A DNA stretch of 64,000 nucleotides from Clostridium saccharoperbutylacetonicum N1-4(HMT) (lineage in GTDB: Bacteria > Bacillota > Clostridia > Clostridiales > Clostridiaceae), in assembly GCF_000340885.1 (NCBI RefSeq), contig NC_020291.1:1859001-1923000 (forward strand), given 5' to 3'. Made by a program: the position numbers and the translations under genes. Below, piece after piece: positions 1 through 9,438 of this stretch. How positions within the stretch are numbered: position 1 is the first letter of the stretch; every line of letters begins with the position of its first letter. Under the pieces are notes generated by a model that was not told where the DNA came from, ran no database searches, and saw only the letters and a program-made list of their open reading frames with translations.

Positions 1-756
1 TTAAGCGAAGCTCAAAAACAAGAAATGTTAAAAGCTTTTGGAGTGACTAAAAACAGTGCTAATATATTAGAAGTAACTTCAAAGGAAGAACATACTTATT
101 TAGCTAAAGTTGCATCAGAAGCTCAACTTGGAAATAAAGCAATATCATGCTCTTATGTTGAACCAACAGAAAAAGGCGGATTAAATGTTTCAACCAATAA
201 TCTAACTTGGGTTAATGATGGAATGATAAAAAATGCATTAATCACTGCTGGTATAGAAAATGCTAATGTTAAAGCATCAGCACCTTTTGAAGTATCTGGA
301 ACAGCAGCATTAACTGGAATATTAAAAGGTTTTGAAAATACTAGCACAGGAAAGAAAATAGATGAAAATAAAAAGGAAGCAGCAAATGAAGAATTAATTA
401 CAACTGGTGATGTTGGTGAGAAAATTGGGCAAAATGATGCCAGCAATTTAATGAATAATATCAAGAAAGATGTAATAAAAGATAAACCTAAAACAAAAGA
501 GGAATTGAATAAAATTGTTGATAAGGCTACTAATGAATATAAGGATAAATTAACAGACAAAGATATTGAAAATATAAGAAATGTAATGAGTAAAATAAAT
601 GACTTAGATCTTAATTATAACAATTTAAAGGATCAAATGAATGATATAACTAATCAATTAAAAGATAAATTAAATACAAAAGAAGCCCAAGGATTTTTTG
701 CTAGATTAGAAGAAATGTTTGCAGACTTTTTAGATTCAGTAAAAAGTTTATTTTAG
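1..756 (+). CDS. DUF1002 (YpuA-like) protein, 5' end cut off by the window
   Basis: The reading frame is open from base 1 (LSEAQKQEMLKAFG...), so the real start lies upstream and the Met codon at 25 is internal. The 'AQKQEMLKAFGV' opening, the central segment with WVNDGMIKNALITAGI, and the following Ala/Thr-rich part are typical of the DUF1002 family of secreted Firmicute proteins, whose function is not established. The last 120 residues are Lys/Asn/Asp-rich and probably helical. The signal peptide expected for the family would be outside the window. It ends 67 bp before the Rrf2 gene, and no clear terminator is visible between them. Family assignment is fairly secure; function is unknown. 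Confidence 0.75.
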   Translation, partial: LSEAQKQEMLKAFGVTKNSANILEVTSKEEHTYLAKVASEAQLGNKAISCSYVEPTEKGGLNVSTNNLTWVNDGMIKNALITAGIENANVKASAPFEVSGTAALTGILKGFENTSTGKKIDENKKEAANEELITTGDVGEKIGQNDASNLMNNIKKDVIKDKPKTKEELNKIVDKATNEYKDKLTDKDIENIRNVMSKINDLDLNYNNLKDQMNDITNQLKDKLNTKEAQGFFARLEEMFADFLDSVKSLF

Positions 757-823
757 TTGACAAATGAAAATAAAAATAATATATTAAAAGTATACTAAAG
801 TAGTAAGGTTTAGAGGAGATAAG

Positions 824-1237
824 ATGAAAATAACTCAAGAAGCAGATTATGGAATGCGTGTAATACTTTATCTGTCAAAGTTAGAATATGGAGCTAAAGT
901 TGATGCAGCAACAATGGCAAAACATGAGGAGCTTCCATTAAGGTTTTTATTAAAACTTTTAAGGAAATTAATTGCACCTGGAATAATTAAATCTTTCAGA
1001 GGTATTAATGGGGGGTATTCTCTTAATAAGTTACCAGAAGAAATTACACTATTAGATGTTATAGAAGCCATAGATGGACCAATATATGTTAATAGATGTA
1101 TTGCTGATCCAGGCTTTTGTAATGCTAAAAAGGGAAATAGATGTGAAATTCATAGAGCTCTTTCAGGAGTGCAGAAAAGTCTTGTTTTACAGCTATCAAA
1201 GATAAATTTTAATGATTTAAAAGATGGTAACTTTTAA
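824..1237 (+). CDS. Rrf2-family transcriptional regulator (Fe-S type)
   Basis: A 137-residue winged-helix regulator of the Rrf2 family (IscR, NsrR, CymR relatives). The N-terminus MKITQEADYGMRVILYL, the recognition helix region and the wing motif GGYSL are all present. Cys92, Cys99 and Cys107 (RCIADPGFC...NRC) match the three-cysteine [2Fe-2S] ligand arrangement of IscR/NsrR-type members, so it probably senses iron-sulfur, redox or nitric oxide status. AGAGGAGAT lies just upstream of the ATG. It sits directly before an H-NOX chemoreceptor, a pairing that would make sense for gas/redox sensing, but its target genes cannot be read from the sequence. Confidence 0.88.
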   Translation: MKITQEADYGMRVILYLSKLEYGAKVDAATMAKHEELPLRFLLKLLRKLIAPGIIKSFRGINGGYSLNKLPEEITLLDVIEAIDGPIYVNRCIADPGFCNAKKGNRCEIHRALSGVQKSLVLQLSKINFNDLKDGNF

Positions 1238-1500
1238 TACTTTGCACAGTAAATTAGCACTTAGGATTAGTGTGCTGACCTTAAGTCCTTTTCATGTATT
1301 AATTACTTGATGAGGATTTTATTTTTGCAATTTAATATCTATTAAATTACAAAAAATAATTTATAAGGAAATGTTAATGTTAATAGTACAAATTTACTAA
1401 TAATGATATAATAATTATAAATGTCAATTAAATTGTAGTATATTAAGAATAATATTAAATAAAAATTTAGACAGTATGATTTTCTAAGGAGGAGAATGAG

Positions 1501-3300
1501 ATGAAAGGCACAGTTGTAGCGACTTGGATGAGAACCAATAGAAAATTATTTGGTGATGCTACTGTTAACGATGCAATGGATTATGTTGGGTGGGGAGCAG
1601 AAAAAATTTTTTCACCTATCGAAAACATAGATGATGCAGAAGTTAATAAAATAATGAATTACATAGCAGATAAGGAAAATATGAAAGTTGGGGAACTTTG
1701 GAGGAAAATTGGACAAGACAATATAGTATCCTTTAGTCATGATTATCCTGCGTTTTTTAAACATGAAAATGTTTATTCGTTTTTAAAATCAATGTTTGAT
1801 GTACATGTTGTTATGACAAAGAAATTTGCAGGAGCAAAGCCACCATTAGTATTGATGGAACCAATTTCAAATAATGAAGCTATTTTTAGTTATAATTCTT
1901 CAAGAGGAATGTTTGATTATTTCATGGGAATGCTACAAGGCTCTTGTCAGCATTTTAATGAAAAAGTAAAGATGGAAGAATTATCACGAACTAGTAATGA
2001 ATTAAAGCTAAAGTTAACTTTTGATAAGGATATATATTATAATAAGAAATATTTCTTCAATAAATTACTCTCTTTAGGTTTTATAAAAAGCTTTGGAGGT
2101 AAAGCAGGTTTATTTACTTTTGTAATATCTGCAATAGTAATGCTTCCTATGTTAGGTTTTGATAACATTATTAAAGCGTTGATTGGAAGTATTGTAGCTG
2201 GAGTAGGAACTTTTGCAGGAGTTTCTTTGATGATGTCTCCAATGAATCAAATAAAAGAAGAACTTGATAGAATAATAAACAATAAATATAATTTAGATGG
2301 AAAAATTCAAACAAATGATTTCTTTGAGGAAATCTATGAGCTTCTTAAGAGTCATAAAAAGGTTATTCAAGCTGATTTTGTTGGTTTCAAAGGTGTTACA
2401 GATGAAATGAATACTTTTGTAAATAAAATTAATGAAATATCAACTTCTATGGATAATACTACTAATGAAATAAGCGGAGTAGTTGAACAAGTTGCAAATG
2501 GTGCATCTATGCAGGCACAAAATACAGAAACTGCTGTACAAGCTCTTAATGGTAATATTGAAGCATTAAGAAATATAGTAAATAAAGAAAATGGTAATAA
2601 ATCAGAACTTGAAAATGCAATGATAAAGATAAATAATAGTTATGAAAATGTAGATAACACAAGTAAGAATATTTTAGATTCATTAGAGAAATTTAATGAA
2701 GTTAAGGAAAAAGGTACACATCTTGAAGGTAAGGCAAAGGATATAACTAATATTGTTGCTATTGTTTCAGGAATTGCTGAACAAACTAACTTGTTGGCCT
2801 TAAATGCATCAATAGAAGCAGCAAGAGCTGGTGAACAAGGAAGAGGCTTTGCCGTTGTAGCTGATTCCATAAGAAAATTAGCTGAACAGTCAAAGGATGC
2901 TGTTTTAGAGATAAATTCAAATTTAGAGATATTTGTTAAAGAAATAGAAGTATTATCAGATCAAATTGATAGTCAATACGATGTGCTAGCAAAAGAAACT
3001 GACACTTTAAAAGATGTTAGAGATATAAGTTTCGAAGCTAATCAATCTGTACAAAGTGTAGCTAATTCTATGATTGAAACAATTAATAGATTAAATACAG
3101 AGGCTGACTCTATAACTAAAGTTTATGATGATATAGAATCTTTAGCTGCCATTGCAGAGGAAAATTCAGCATCTTCTGAAGAAGTAAGTGCAAGTGTTAC
3201 TAATTATACTAATGAAATTAAGAGACTTATAGAAAATATATATGACTTTAAAGGAATTACTGAAACCTTTAAAAATGATTTATCGAAGTATCAAATCTAA
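1501..3300 (+). CDS. H-NOX methyl-accepting chemotaxis protein
   Basis: A 599-residue chemoreceptor whose N-terminal ~180 residues form a heme-NO/O2 binding (H-NOX) domain. Its numbering coincides with the Caldanaerobacter (Thermoanaerobacter) tengcongensis prototype: proximal His102 (DVHVVMTK), Pro115, the Y131-x-S133-x-R135 heme-propionate motif, and the distal residues Trp9, Asn74 and Tyr140 known to hydrogen-bond bound O2. About residues 195-250 hold one or two membrane helices, followed by a methyl-accepting signalling domain with the conserved hairpin tip ([19 protein letters not shown]). It should send heme-gas occupancy to CheA/CheW. The start is preceded by CTAAGGAGGAG. Very secure on domain content; O2 versus NO ligand is inferred from residues. 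Confidence 0.95.
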   Translation: MKGTVVATWMRTNRKLFGDATVNDAMDYVGWGAEKIFSPIENIDDAEVNKIMNYIADKENMKVGELWRKIGQDNIVSFSHDYPAFFKHENVYSFLKSMFDVHVVMTKKFAGAKPPLVLMEPISNNEAIFSYNSSRGMFDYFMGMLQGSCQHFNEKVKMEELSRTSNELKLKLTFDKDIYYNKKYFFNKLLSLGFIKSFGGKAGLFTFVISAIVMLPMLGFDNIIKALIGSIVAGVGTFAGVSLMMSPMNQIKEELDRIINNKYNLDGKIQTNDFFEEIYELLKSHKKVIQADFVGFKGVTDEMNTFVNKINEISTSMDNTTNEISGVVEQVANGASMQAQNTETAVQALNGNIEALRNIVNKENGNKSELENAMIKINNSYENVDNTSKNILDSLEKFNEVKEKGTHLEGKAKDITNIVAIVSGIAEQTNLLALNASIEAARAGEQGRGFAVVADSIRKLAEQSKDAVLEINSNLEIFVKEIEVLSDQIDSQYDVLAKETDTLKDVRDISFEANQSVQSVANSMIETINRLNTEADSITKVYDDIESLAAIAEENSASSEEVSASVTNYTNEIKRLIENIYDFKGITETFKNDLSKYQI

Positions 3301-3683
3301 ATTAAAGATGGGTAAGCTGTGTCTGATTGACAGGAAACAGTTTGCTCCTTTTTTAATTTTAAGTAACCTCAAGTGTAATAGATGATTATAAAGATTTTGC
3401 TTTTCATCAAGGAGTTACTATGGCTAAGAATGGAAATTTATATACAAATATTTCTTAAAAATAACATTTGAAGTCAAAGTTATAAAGGTAATAGTTATTA
3501 ATTTAGCTGCTACCTTTATTTTTTTAGTAAATTCAATCAAATATCTCATTAATATAAGAGTTTCTTTATTAATTGTAATTATATGAAATGAAGTATAATT
3601 TTATAAATACTATTGAAATAATTAAACTAAAGTATGTTACCAATCGAGAATTACTATATAAAGTTTTGAGAGGTGGAATATTC
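3301..3683 (+). other. Intergenic stretch with a gene remnant and a terminator
   Basis: A short open segment at 3363-3458 (ending DFAFHQGVTMAKNGNLYTNIS) has no start codon and looks like the tail of a lost gene; I cannot name its family. An inverted repeat AAAGGTA (3484-3490) / TACCTTT (3511-3517) followed by a run of T is a plausible rho-independent terminator. A weaker GC-containing hairpin just after the chemoreceptor stop (about 3310-3350) runs into T residues. Nothing else was recognised. Confidence 0.45.
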
Positions 3684-4202
3684 TTGGATAAGATTAAAAA
3701 CTTTATTATAGATGTTATTAAATATATGGTCAAGTATATGATTATATTAATAATTGCTATTGGTATTCTTATATTAGGAGTATACATGTGTGTAAAATAT
3801 AATGATTTACATCCAAAGGTATGGAATGAATTTGAAAAAAACATACAAAAAGAATATGGATCTATAAAAAATGTGGAAGTTTACGACAATGAAAGGTGTA
3901 TTTTTGTTAAGTATTCTTTAGAGAAAGATGTGGATTTTATTAGAGTTAAAGAGGTTTTTAAAGATACCAGGGATTTTTTGCTAACTGATGATGTATTCTC
4001 CAGCATTGAAAAATATCATAATAAAAAGTATCATAATGATTTTCATGAAATATATATCAGATTTTACAATGAAAAAGGAAGTGGAAACTTTTTGTATGAA
4101 TTTCACTGTATTAGGAATAGTGATTCTGATGAAAAATATGAAAACTTTAAAATGTGGAATATTCGTACTCATGACCAAGAAAATCAAATATTTATTGATT
4201 AG
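3684..4202 (+). CDS. Hypothetical membrane-anchored protein
   Basis: A 172-residue protein if started at the TTG at 3684, which has GAGAGGTGG 8 bases upstream. An in-frame ATG at 3588 would add 32 residues but has no ribosome binding site. Residues 5-35 form a hydrophobic segment (VIKYMVKYMIILIIAIGILILGVYM), so the protein is probably anchored with a C-terminal extracytoplasmic domain of about 130 residues rich in Asp, Glu, Lys and Phe/Tyr. The domain is not recognised. It is followed by an ankyrin protein with the same layout (one N-terminal helix and a soluble domain), so the two may be a surface or immunity-like pair; this is inference. Confidence 0.6.
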   Translation: MDKIKNFIIDVIKYMVKYMIILIIAIGILILGVYMCVKYNDLHPKVWNEFEKNIQKEYGSIKNVEVYDNERCIFVKYSLEKDVDFIRVKEVFKDTRDFLLTDDVFSSIEKYHNKKYHNDFHEIYIRFYNEKGSGNFLYEFHCIRNSDSDEKYENFKMWNIRTHDQENQIFID

Positions 4203-4371
4203 TAAATATTGAAATTGTTAATACAATTATCATAGTGGATTTTTTAGAGATATCGTTGAAGATAGGAATATATTAAATTATAAAGTAGGTAGAGTAATGA
4301 AAAGAAAAATTATATATGTAGTTCCATTTGTTATTATTTTAAAGGAAGATAATTAAGAGGAGAGTTAGGTT

Positions 4372-5331
4372 ATGCGTAAGAAAATAATTGCTATAACAGT
4401 AATTTTTATAGTTATAATATTTATTTATCATATAATTGGTGCGGTTTCTAATTATGTGATAAATAAAATGGCTGATAAGGGTGGAGATAGGATTAATAAT
4501 ATAATGATTTATAGGGATACTCCAGTGTGGGAATTAGCATTAGCTGTGAGGGATCAGGAGACAGAAAAGATAGAAAAAATAGGGAAGAATAATCAAGCGT
4601 TATTAAACTATCAAGATCCTAAATATGGTGCTACACTTTTATTATGGGCAGTAGGAATGGAAAAGTATGAATCAGTAGAAGCATTATTAAAATGTGGTTC
4701 TAATCCTAATATAGCTTCAACAAAGGATGGAGAAACACCACTTTTTTTAGCTGCAGGTTATTCTTGGATAGATAACAATTACAAAACTGATCCTAAGTAT
4801 GTGAAAATTTTACTTAGTTATGGAGCAGATCCTAATAAAAATTATGTTGGACACGCTCATGATATTTTGGAGAAAGGCACAAGTCCTTTGATGAATTCTA
4901 TTGGGTGTGGGCTTGAAAAAACAAAGGCGTTGGTAGAAGGCGGGGCTGACATTAATTATAAAACGAAAAGTGGAGCGAGTGCGGCAATTGAGGCATTGAA
5001 TCATGTGGGGCCTAACACTAAAAGTGAAGAAATTAAATATGCATATTATTTAATAGTGGAAAAAAAAGCAAAAGTAAATGAGCCATATTATAGAGGGGAA
5101 AATGTTACAATGCCTGGTGATAATCCAGAAGATAAATTCTATCCAGTAGATATATTAAGAAATTGGATTATTGAATTAGGTTCAGAAGGATATAAAAAAA
5201 AGATGGAGATAGTTGATGAGTTTGAGAGACAAGGTATAGATTATTGGAAGACTAAAATTCCAAAAGATAGACTTGAACAAATTAAAAAGATTTATCCGGA
5301 TGCGTGGGAGGAATATACAAAAAAGTATTAA
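4372..5331 (+). CDS. Membrane-anchored ankyrin-repeat protein
   Basis: A 319-residue protein with a 20-residue N-terminal hydrophobic helix (IIAITVIFIVIIFIYHIIGA), then four to five ankyrin-type repeats at about residues 55-230: GATLLLWAVGMEKYESVEALL, GETPLFLAAG, YVKILLSYGADPN, GTSPLMNSIGCGLEKTKALVEGGADIN. Ankyrin proteins mediate protein-protein contacts; no catalytic motif is visible. AGAGGAGAG precedes the ATG. Just upstream, 4297-4356 encodes a 19-residue peptide starting MKRKIIYVVPFVIIL, which looks like the stump of a second membrane-anchored protein, so this locus may have had more copies. Binding partner unknown. Confidence 0.8.
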   Translation: MRKKIIAITVIFIVIIFIYHIIGAVSNYVINKMADKGGDRINNIMIYRDTPVWELALAVRDQETEKIEKIGKNNQALLNYQDPKYGATLLLWAVGMEKYESVEALLKCGSNPNIASTKDGETPLFLAAGYSWIDNNYKTDPKYVKILLSYGADPNKNYVGHAHDILEKGTSPLMNSIGCGLEKTKALVEGGADINYKTKSGASAAIEALNHVGPNTKSEEIKYAYYLIVEKKAKVNEPYYRGENVTMPGDNPEDKFYPVDILRNWIIELGSEGYKKKMEIVDEFERQGIDYWKTKIPKDRLEQIKKIYPDAWEEYTKKY

Positions 5332-5406
5332 TAGATTGAATGTAGATGAAGAAATAAAGTCTGCAATAAGAGTATTAAAAATTATATCTAAAGAAATTTC
5401 TAAAAA

Positions 5407-5431
5407 AGAGACTGTGTGCAGTCTCTTTTTT
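5407..5431 (+). terminator. Rho-independent terminator
   Basis: Stem AGAGACT (5407-5413) / AGTCTCT (5420-5426) with a 6-base loop and a following T tract. It closes the ankyrin transcription unit. Confidence 0.8.
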
Positions 5432-5809
5432 CTTACATTCTACAAGGAACAGTTTAGAATATTTTTTAAAAGAATTGTATTTTTTTGAGTTTTAAAACTA
5501 TAAAGATGAAAATTATAAGGAAAAATTATATAAATAGGGATGAATTGTAAAAAAAACTTCTTTTCATTCCTGATTTTATACGTTTAGAGTAAAATATATT
5601 AACTTTTATTCTAAATTATGAGAAACTTGTTTGAGTGTTTAAACGCAATAAATGTTGAAAAAATAATTATTATAAATTAAAAAATATATACTTTAGTATA
5701 ATATGAAATATTTATAAAAAATATTACAATTTATAATTATAAACAGTTTGGAAAAGAGTGTAAGAAATAAAAAAACTTTATTCTTATAAAAAGGGGGAAA
5801 GGAAAAAAA
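5432..5809 (+). other. AT-rich leader region of the Tad operon
   Basis: No gene is seen. The stretch is over 80% A+T and lies between a terminator and the first gene of the pilus operon, so it should hold that operon's promoter. A convincing -35/-10 pair could not be picked out of the AT background. Confidence 0.5.
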
Positions 5810-6193
5810 TTGAAAAAAGTAGGTGGGAAATTTACAACTTTATTAGAATTAATTAGGGGAATAAATATACTAAATTTAACACTAATTTTATCTATGATAT
5901 TATCCATAATGAAAATTAATAAGTATATTGTATTTGTCGTTGTCATGCTTATTTCAACGTCTTTAATGAAATTAACACAGAAGATTATAGATAAACAATT
6001 GAATGGAGATAAATCAATATTTCAAAGCAAATTTTTTGTTTTTGTATCTTTTATTTTTAACATATCTTTTCTTGTATATTTTATCTATATAAAGGAATAC
6101 ATAATGATAACATTATTTAGCGTTTTGTTTATTGGAAGTTTTATATTGAAAAAATTACCAGATATAAGAAATAGATTTAATTATGGAGAATAG
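5810..6193 (+). CDS. Small integral membrane protein at the head of the Tad operon
   Basis: A 127-residue protein read from a TTG start with AAAGGGGGAAAGG upstream. It has about four hydrophobic helices (roughly residues 18-35, 38-55, 77-95 and 97-112) separated by short Lys/Asn-rich loops. No family is recognised. Its stop is 3 bases before the next gene, and the following genes continue at short spacing into the pilus cluster, so it is probably co-transcribed with the Tad machinery. It could be an accessory membrane factor of the secretion platform; this is inferred from position only. Confidence 0.6.
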   Translation: MKKVGGKFTTLLELIRGINILNLTLILSMILSIMKINKYIVFVVVMLISTSLMKLTQKIIDKQLNGDKSIFQSKFFVFVSFIFNISFLVYFIYIKEYIMITLFSVLFIGSFILKKLPDIRNRFNYGE

Positions 6194-6196
6194 CAT

Positions 6197-7033
6197 ATGG
6201 GAGAAAAGGAAAAAACTTTTTTGGGATTTTTAGGTTTAATTATTTCAATAATAATATTTTGTATAGTAATTTTTAATACTATTGATTCCGATAGCATTAA
6301 AGTAAATACGTTAAGTGGAAAAATGATAGATTATTTATGTCAGAATAAATACGAAGAATTTTACGAAAATTTATCTTGTGACGAATTTCCAGACTTAAAT
6401 AAATTCATAATATATCAAGAAAATATGAAACAAATATTAGGTAATATCAAAAGCTATAGAAGTATTGGGATTTATAAAAATAATAGTTTAGATGAAAAAA
6501 ATAGTTTTTCTGCTGCATATGATATTAATTTTGAGAATTTTTCTGATAAAAAAGTAAGGATGATATTAACTTTTAAATGTATGAATAATAAGTGGCAAGT
6601 TTCTAAATATAAAATAGAATCAGAAAATCAAAATGATAATATAGAACTGAGGAATGATATTAAATATATAAATATGAGTATAAAAGATGATAATAAGGAA
6701 ATTAGTGATGTAAGAAAAATGGCCTTAGATATTATTGAAAAATACAATAATGGAGAATACAAATACATTTATTCAATATTGGATTATGAACTAAAGAAAA
6801 AAGGTAATGAAGATGAATTTCTTAAATACCTAGAAAAGCAAAATAATACTTATGGTAAAATTTCTAATATTAAATTTGATAGAGGTGAAGTAGGAAAAGA
6901 TAAATCAGAATATAAGCTTGATTATCATTATATTGAAGAGAAGACCAATAAGAAGATTTACCTTACATTCTGGATTAGAAATAAAGATAAATTATATTTA
7001 TCAGGTATTAATTTTAGTGAAAATGTATGGTAA
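6197..7033 (+). CDS. Membrane-anchored protein with two NTF2-like-looking halves, Tad-operon associated
   Basis: A 278-residue protein with an N-terminal membrane helix (FLGFLGLIISIIIFCIVIF, residues 8-26). Two extracytoplasmic halves follow that resemble each other in layout: each opens with a helix containing a 'NKYEEFYENL' / 'NGEYKYIYSIL' type motif and ends in strands (RMILTFKCMNNKWQVSKYKI; IYLTFWIRNKDKLYLSGINF). This is the usual look of small NTF2/cystatin-like accessory domains, but the family is not identified with certainty. It begins 3 bases after the previous gene and precedes the regulator, consistent with an operon. Function unknown. Confidence 0.6.
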   Translation: MGEKEKTFLGFLGLIISIIIFCIVIFNTIDSDSIKVNTLSGKMIDYLCQNKYEEFYENLSCDEFPDLNKFIIYQENMKQILGNIKSYRSIGIYKNNSLDEKNSFSAAYDINFENFSDKKVRMILTFKCMNNKWQVSKYKIESENQNDNIELRNDIKYINMSIKDDNKEISDVRKMALDIIEKYNNGEYKYIYSILDYELKKKGNEDEFLKYLEKQNNTYGKISNIKFDRGEVGKDKSEYKLDYHYIEEKTNKKIYLTFWIRNKDKLYLSGINFSENVW

Positions 7034-7116
7034 ATCACTGAAAAATGACATTGAAGGTGTTAGTAAGTGGTATAAACAATTAGAAATAAAAAATATGAAA
7101 GGTTAAGGGGATAATC

Positions 7117-7854
7117 TTGGAAGCGAAGGATATAAAAAATGAGAAAAAAGATGTTATTGATGAAATATTACCTGAGGTATCAATTGAGTGTCTTAGAAAA
7201 ATAAAATCATCATTTCTAGTGCTTAAGGATAGCTTTATTACTATAGCTAATAAGGATCTAATTGTATTGAAATATTTTATTAGCAAGAATTCTAATGTTA
7301 ATATAACAAAATTTTTACCTCTAGTAGGTAGTGATTTAAGCAATGTGTCACAGGGGAAAAGTTCTATATTTTTTGCAAGTATGAGAAAAGCAACTAGCCA
7401 AATTACCAATAAATTAAATTATAAAAAAGGAGTTATTAATGTTGAATCTATTGCAGTTCCAGTAAAATACAAAGAAGAAATAGTAGGGTATATAAGTATA
7501 ACTACAATGAATACGGAACTACTAAAAATTATAAATATATTTATTGAAAGTTTAGCTATTAATATAGAAAGAGAATTAGAAAAAATTTTTATAGAAGAAG
7601 AAATTAGAGAATTCACAAATCTAATTAACATTAAATTAGATAAAAAGCCTATAAATTGCTTGTCAGATAAAGAATTATTAGTTACAAGATATATGTTGAT
7701 GGCATATTCGAATGCTGAAATTGCAAATGAACTTTTTATATCTGAATCAACTGTTAAAACATATTTAAAAAGAATATACGACAAATTTGGGACAAGTAAT
7801 AGAGTCGACACAACAATTGCCATTATGTGCAGTAGAATTCTAGGGAAATTATAA
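7117..7854 (+). CDS. LuxR-type transcriptional regulator of the Tad locus (putative)
   Basis: A 245-residue protein read from a TTG start with AAGGGGAT 7 bases upstream. Residues 20-160 look like a GAF/PAS-type sensory domain (SSFLVLKDSFITIANKD and VAVPVKYKEEIVGYISIT-like strands). The C-terminus has a LuxR/GerE helix-turn-helix: LSDKELLVTRYMLMAYSNAEIANELFISESTVKTYLKRIYDKFG in split form, with the conserved 'SNAEIANEL' and 'STVKTYL' parts. No receiver domain is present, so it probably responds to a small ligand instead of a kinase. Its place 21 bp before cpaB suggests it controls pilus expression. Confidence 0.8.
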   Translation: MEAKDIKNEKKDVIDEILPEVSIECLRKIKSSFLVLKDSFITIANKDLIVLKYFISKNSNVNITKFLPLVGSDLSNVSQGKSSIFFASMRKATSQITNKLNYKKGVINVESIAVPVKYKEEIVGYISITTMNTELLKIINIFIESLAINIERELEKIFIEEEIREFTNLINIKLDKKPINCLSDKELLVTRYMLMAYSNAEIANELFISESTVKTYLKRIYDKFGTSNRVDTTIAIMCSRILGKL

Positions 7855-7875
7855 TATACCAGAAAGGTGAGTTAA

Positions 7876-8601
7876 ATGTCATTATATACAAAATTAAAGG
7901 TAGTCCTAATAATTATACTTTCTATATTTGTTTCACTTTTTACATATAACTATCTTAAAAACTTAAAAGATGATACGACAGTTGTTGTTTCAACAGAAGA
8001 TATAAATCCTCATACAATAATAAAGCCTGAAATGATACAAGAAATTGAAATAAGTAAGAGGGACAAAGAAAACTTTGAAAAAGATGCGATAATTTCAAAA
8101 TCTAATTTTGAATATGCAATTTCAAATACAAAAATAAAAAAAGGTGATGTAATATCAAAAAACGGAAATGTAATTGCAGGATCAAAAGAAGAGCTTATAG
8201 AAAAAAAAGCAATGCTTGAGAATGGAGAAGTTAATGATGCTTATTTTATTTCAGAAAACAGCAGGATTACCACAGTAACATTAGATTCAGAAGGCGCTGT
8301 AGGAAATAAGCTAAATATAGGGGATTATGTTGATGTTATATTTTCACATACTGGAGATGAAAAAACAAGCTTTTCAACAACTATTATGCAGCATGTAGAA
8401 ATATATGATATTCAAAAGTCAGGGAGTTTAGATTCTGCAAAAGATATTTCTCTTATTGTAACTCCACAGCAAGCAACAGATATTACTTATGCTAAAAGAC
8501 AAGGAAAAATTGATTTGGCAATTAATTCCTTGAGTGGTGATAGTCAAACAGCTTCTTTTGCTAATTTAAAAAAGTTTTCTAATATGATGAATTCAAATTA
8601 A
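7876..8601 (+). CDS. cpaB: Flp pilus assembly protein CpaB/RcpC
   Basis: A 241-residue protein with an N-terminal membrane helix (VVLIIILSIFVSLFTYNYL) followed by a SAF domain (residues 35-85, VVVSTEDINPHTIIKPEMIQ...KIKKGDVISK). The C-terminal part has the CpaB/RcpC signature 'ISENSRITTVTLDSEGAVGNKLNIGDYVDVIF' (split). CpaB proteins are periplasmic or extracytoplasmic factors of Tad pilus biogenesis. GAAAGGTGAG precedes the ATG. It is the first recognisable structural Tad gene and is followed by the TadZ-like ATPase. Confidence 0.9.
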   Translation: MSLYTKLKVVLIIILSIFVSLFTYNYLKNLKDDTTVVVSTEDINPHTIIKPEMIQEIEISKRDKENFEKDAIISKSNFEYAISNTKIKKGDVISKNGNVIAGSKEELIEKKAMLENGEVNDAYFISENSRITTVTLDSEGAVGNKLNIGDYVDVIFSHTGDEKTSFSTTIMQHVEIYDIQKSGSLDSAKDISLIVTPQQATDITYAKRQGKIDLAINSLSGDSQTASFANLKKFSNMMNSN

Positions 8602-8645
8602 TGATATGTTTAGTGAAAAAGAGATAATTGAATGGAGAAGTTAAT

Positions 8646-9428
8646 ATGAGTATTAGTAATAGGAAGAAGAGTAAAAATATTTTATTCTATTCTCCACAAG
8701 GAGGAACTGGAAAATCAACATTAGCAATAAATACAGCAATTTTTTCTGCAACATTTGGCTTAAAAACATTGTTGATTGATATGTCTATATATGGAAATAT
8801 AATATCATCATTAAAAATTCAACAAAAAGGAGGTGGTGGATTAACTTCAATTATTACATTACTTGATTTAGACAAGGGGTTAACAATTTCTACTGATTTT
8901 AATGAGGAGGTGAAAAATTCAATTCGTAAAAATATAACTGTAGATAATTTAGATGTCATTATTAGTGCCAATCCTATTAAAATGGAAGCTATGAATGTAA
9001 ATTATACTAAAGCAGTTATGGAAGTTATTGAGAATTTAAATTATGACATAATTATAGTAGATACATCATCAGAACTTGATGAGAAAAACTTCACATTACT
9101 TGAAAAAGCTGATTACATTGTGATGCCAGTTATACAAGATATTTCATGCGGATGGAAAATGGTGTTGTTTAAAGAAATTTCTGAAAGGTATATCGCAAAG
9201 AATGACAAAATTGGATTAGTAGTAAATAAATGTAGCAAGTATTCAGGGTTCAATAATATGGAATTTCAAAATGAAATTGGGTTCAAGATTGTTGGAGAAA
9301 TTCCTTTATTCTTAAAGCAATATCAGAATTATATAAATAGTGGTGTATCAATTAATCAAATGAAAAATAGAAAAGCATATAAAAGTTTTGCTAAGATAGC
9401 TCAACAGATTTTAGAAAAAGTTAAGTAA
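8646..9428 (+). CDS. tadZ: TadZ/CpaE-like P-loop ATPase
   Basis: A 260-residue MinD/ParA-fold protein with the phosphate-binding loop SPQGGTGKSTLAIN near residue 18. The signature lysine of the deviant Walker A motif (K-G-G-x-G-K) is replaced by Gln, which is common in TadZ/CpaE members. TadZ proteins mark the cell site where the pilus machine assembles. The ATG at 8646 is chosen because GGAGAAG lies 6 bases before it; a TTG at 8628 would add six residues without a good ribosome binding site. No N-terminal receiver-like domain is present, so it is shorter than many CpaE proteins. Confidence 0.87.
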   Translation: MSISNRKKSKNILFYSPQGGTGKSTLAINTAIFSATFGLKTLLIDMSIYGNIISSLKIQQKGGGGLTSIITLLDLDKGLTISTDFNEEVKNSIRKNITVDNLDVIISANPIKMEAMNVNYTKAVMEVIENLNYDIIIVDTSSELDEKNFTLLEKADYIVMPVIQDISCGWKMVLFKEISERYIAKNDKIGLVVNKCSKYSGFNNMEFQNEIGFKIVGEIPLFLKQYQNYINSGVSINQMKNRKAYKSFAKIAQQILEKVK

Positions 9429-9438
9429 TGGAGGAAAA

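Noticed and set aside
3310..3354. Terminator right after the chemoreceptor gene
   Set aside because: The hairpin is imperfect; mentioned only as a possibility in the intergenic entry.
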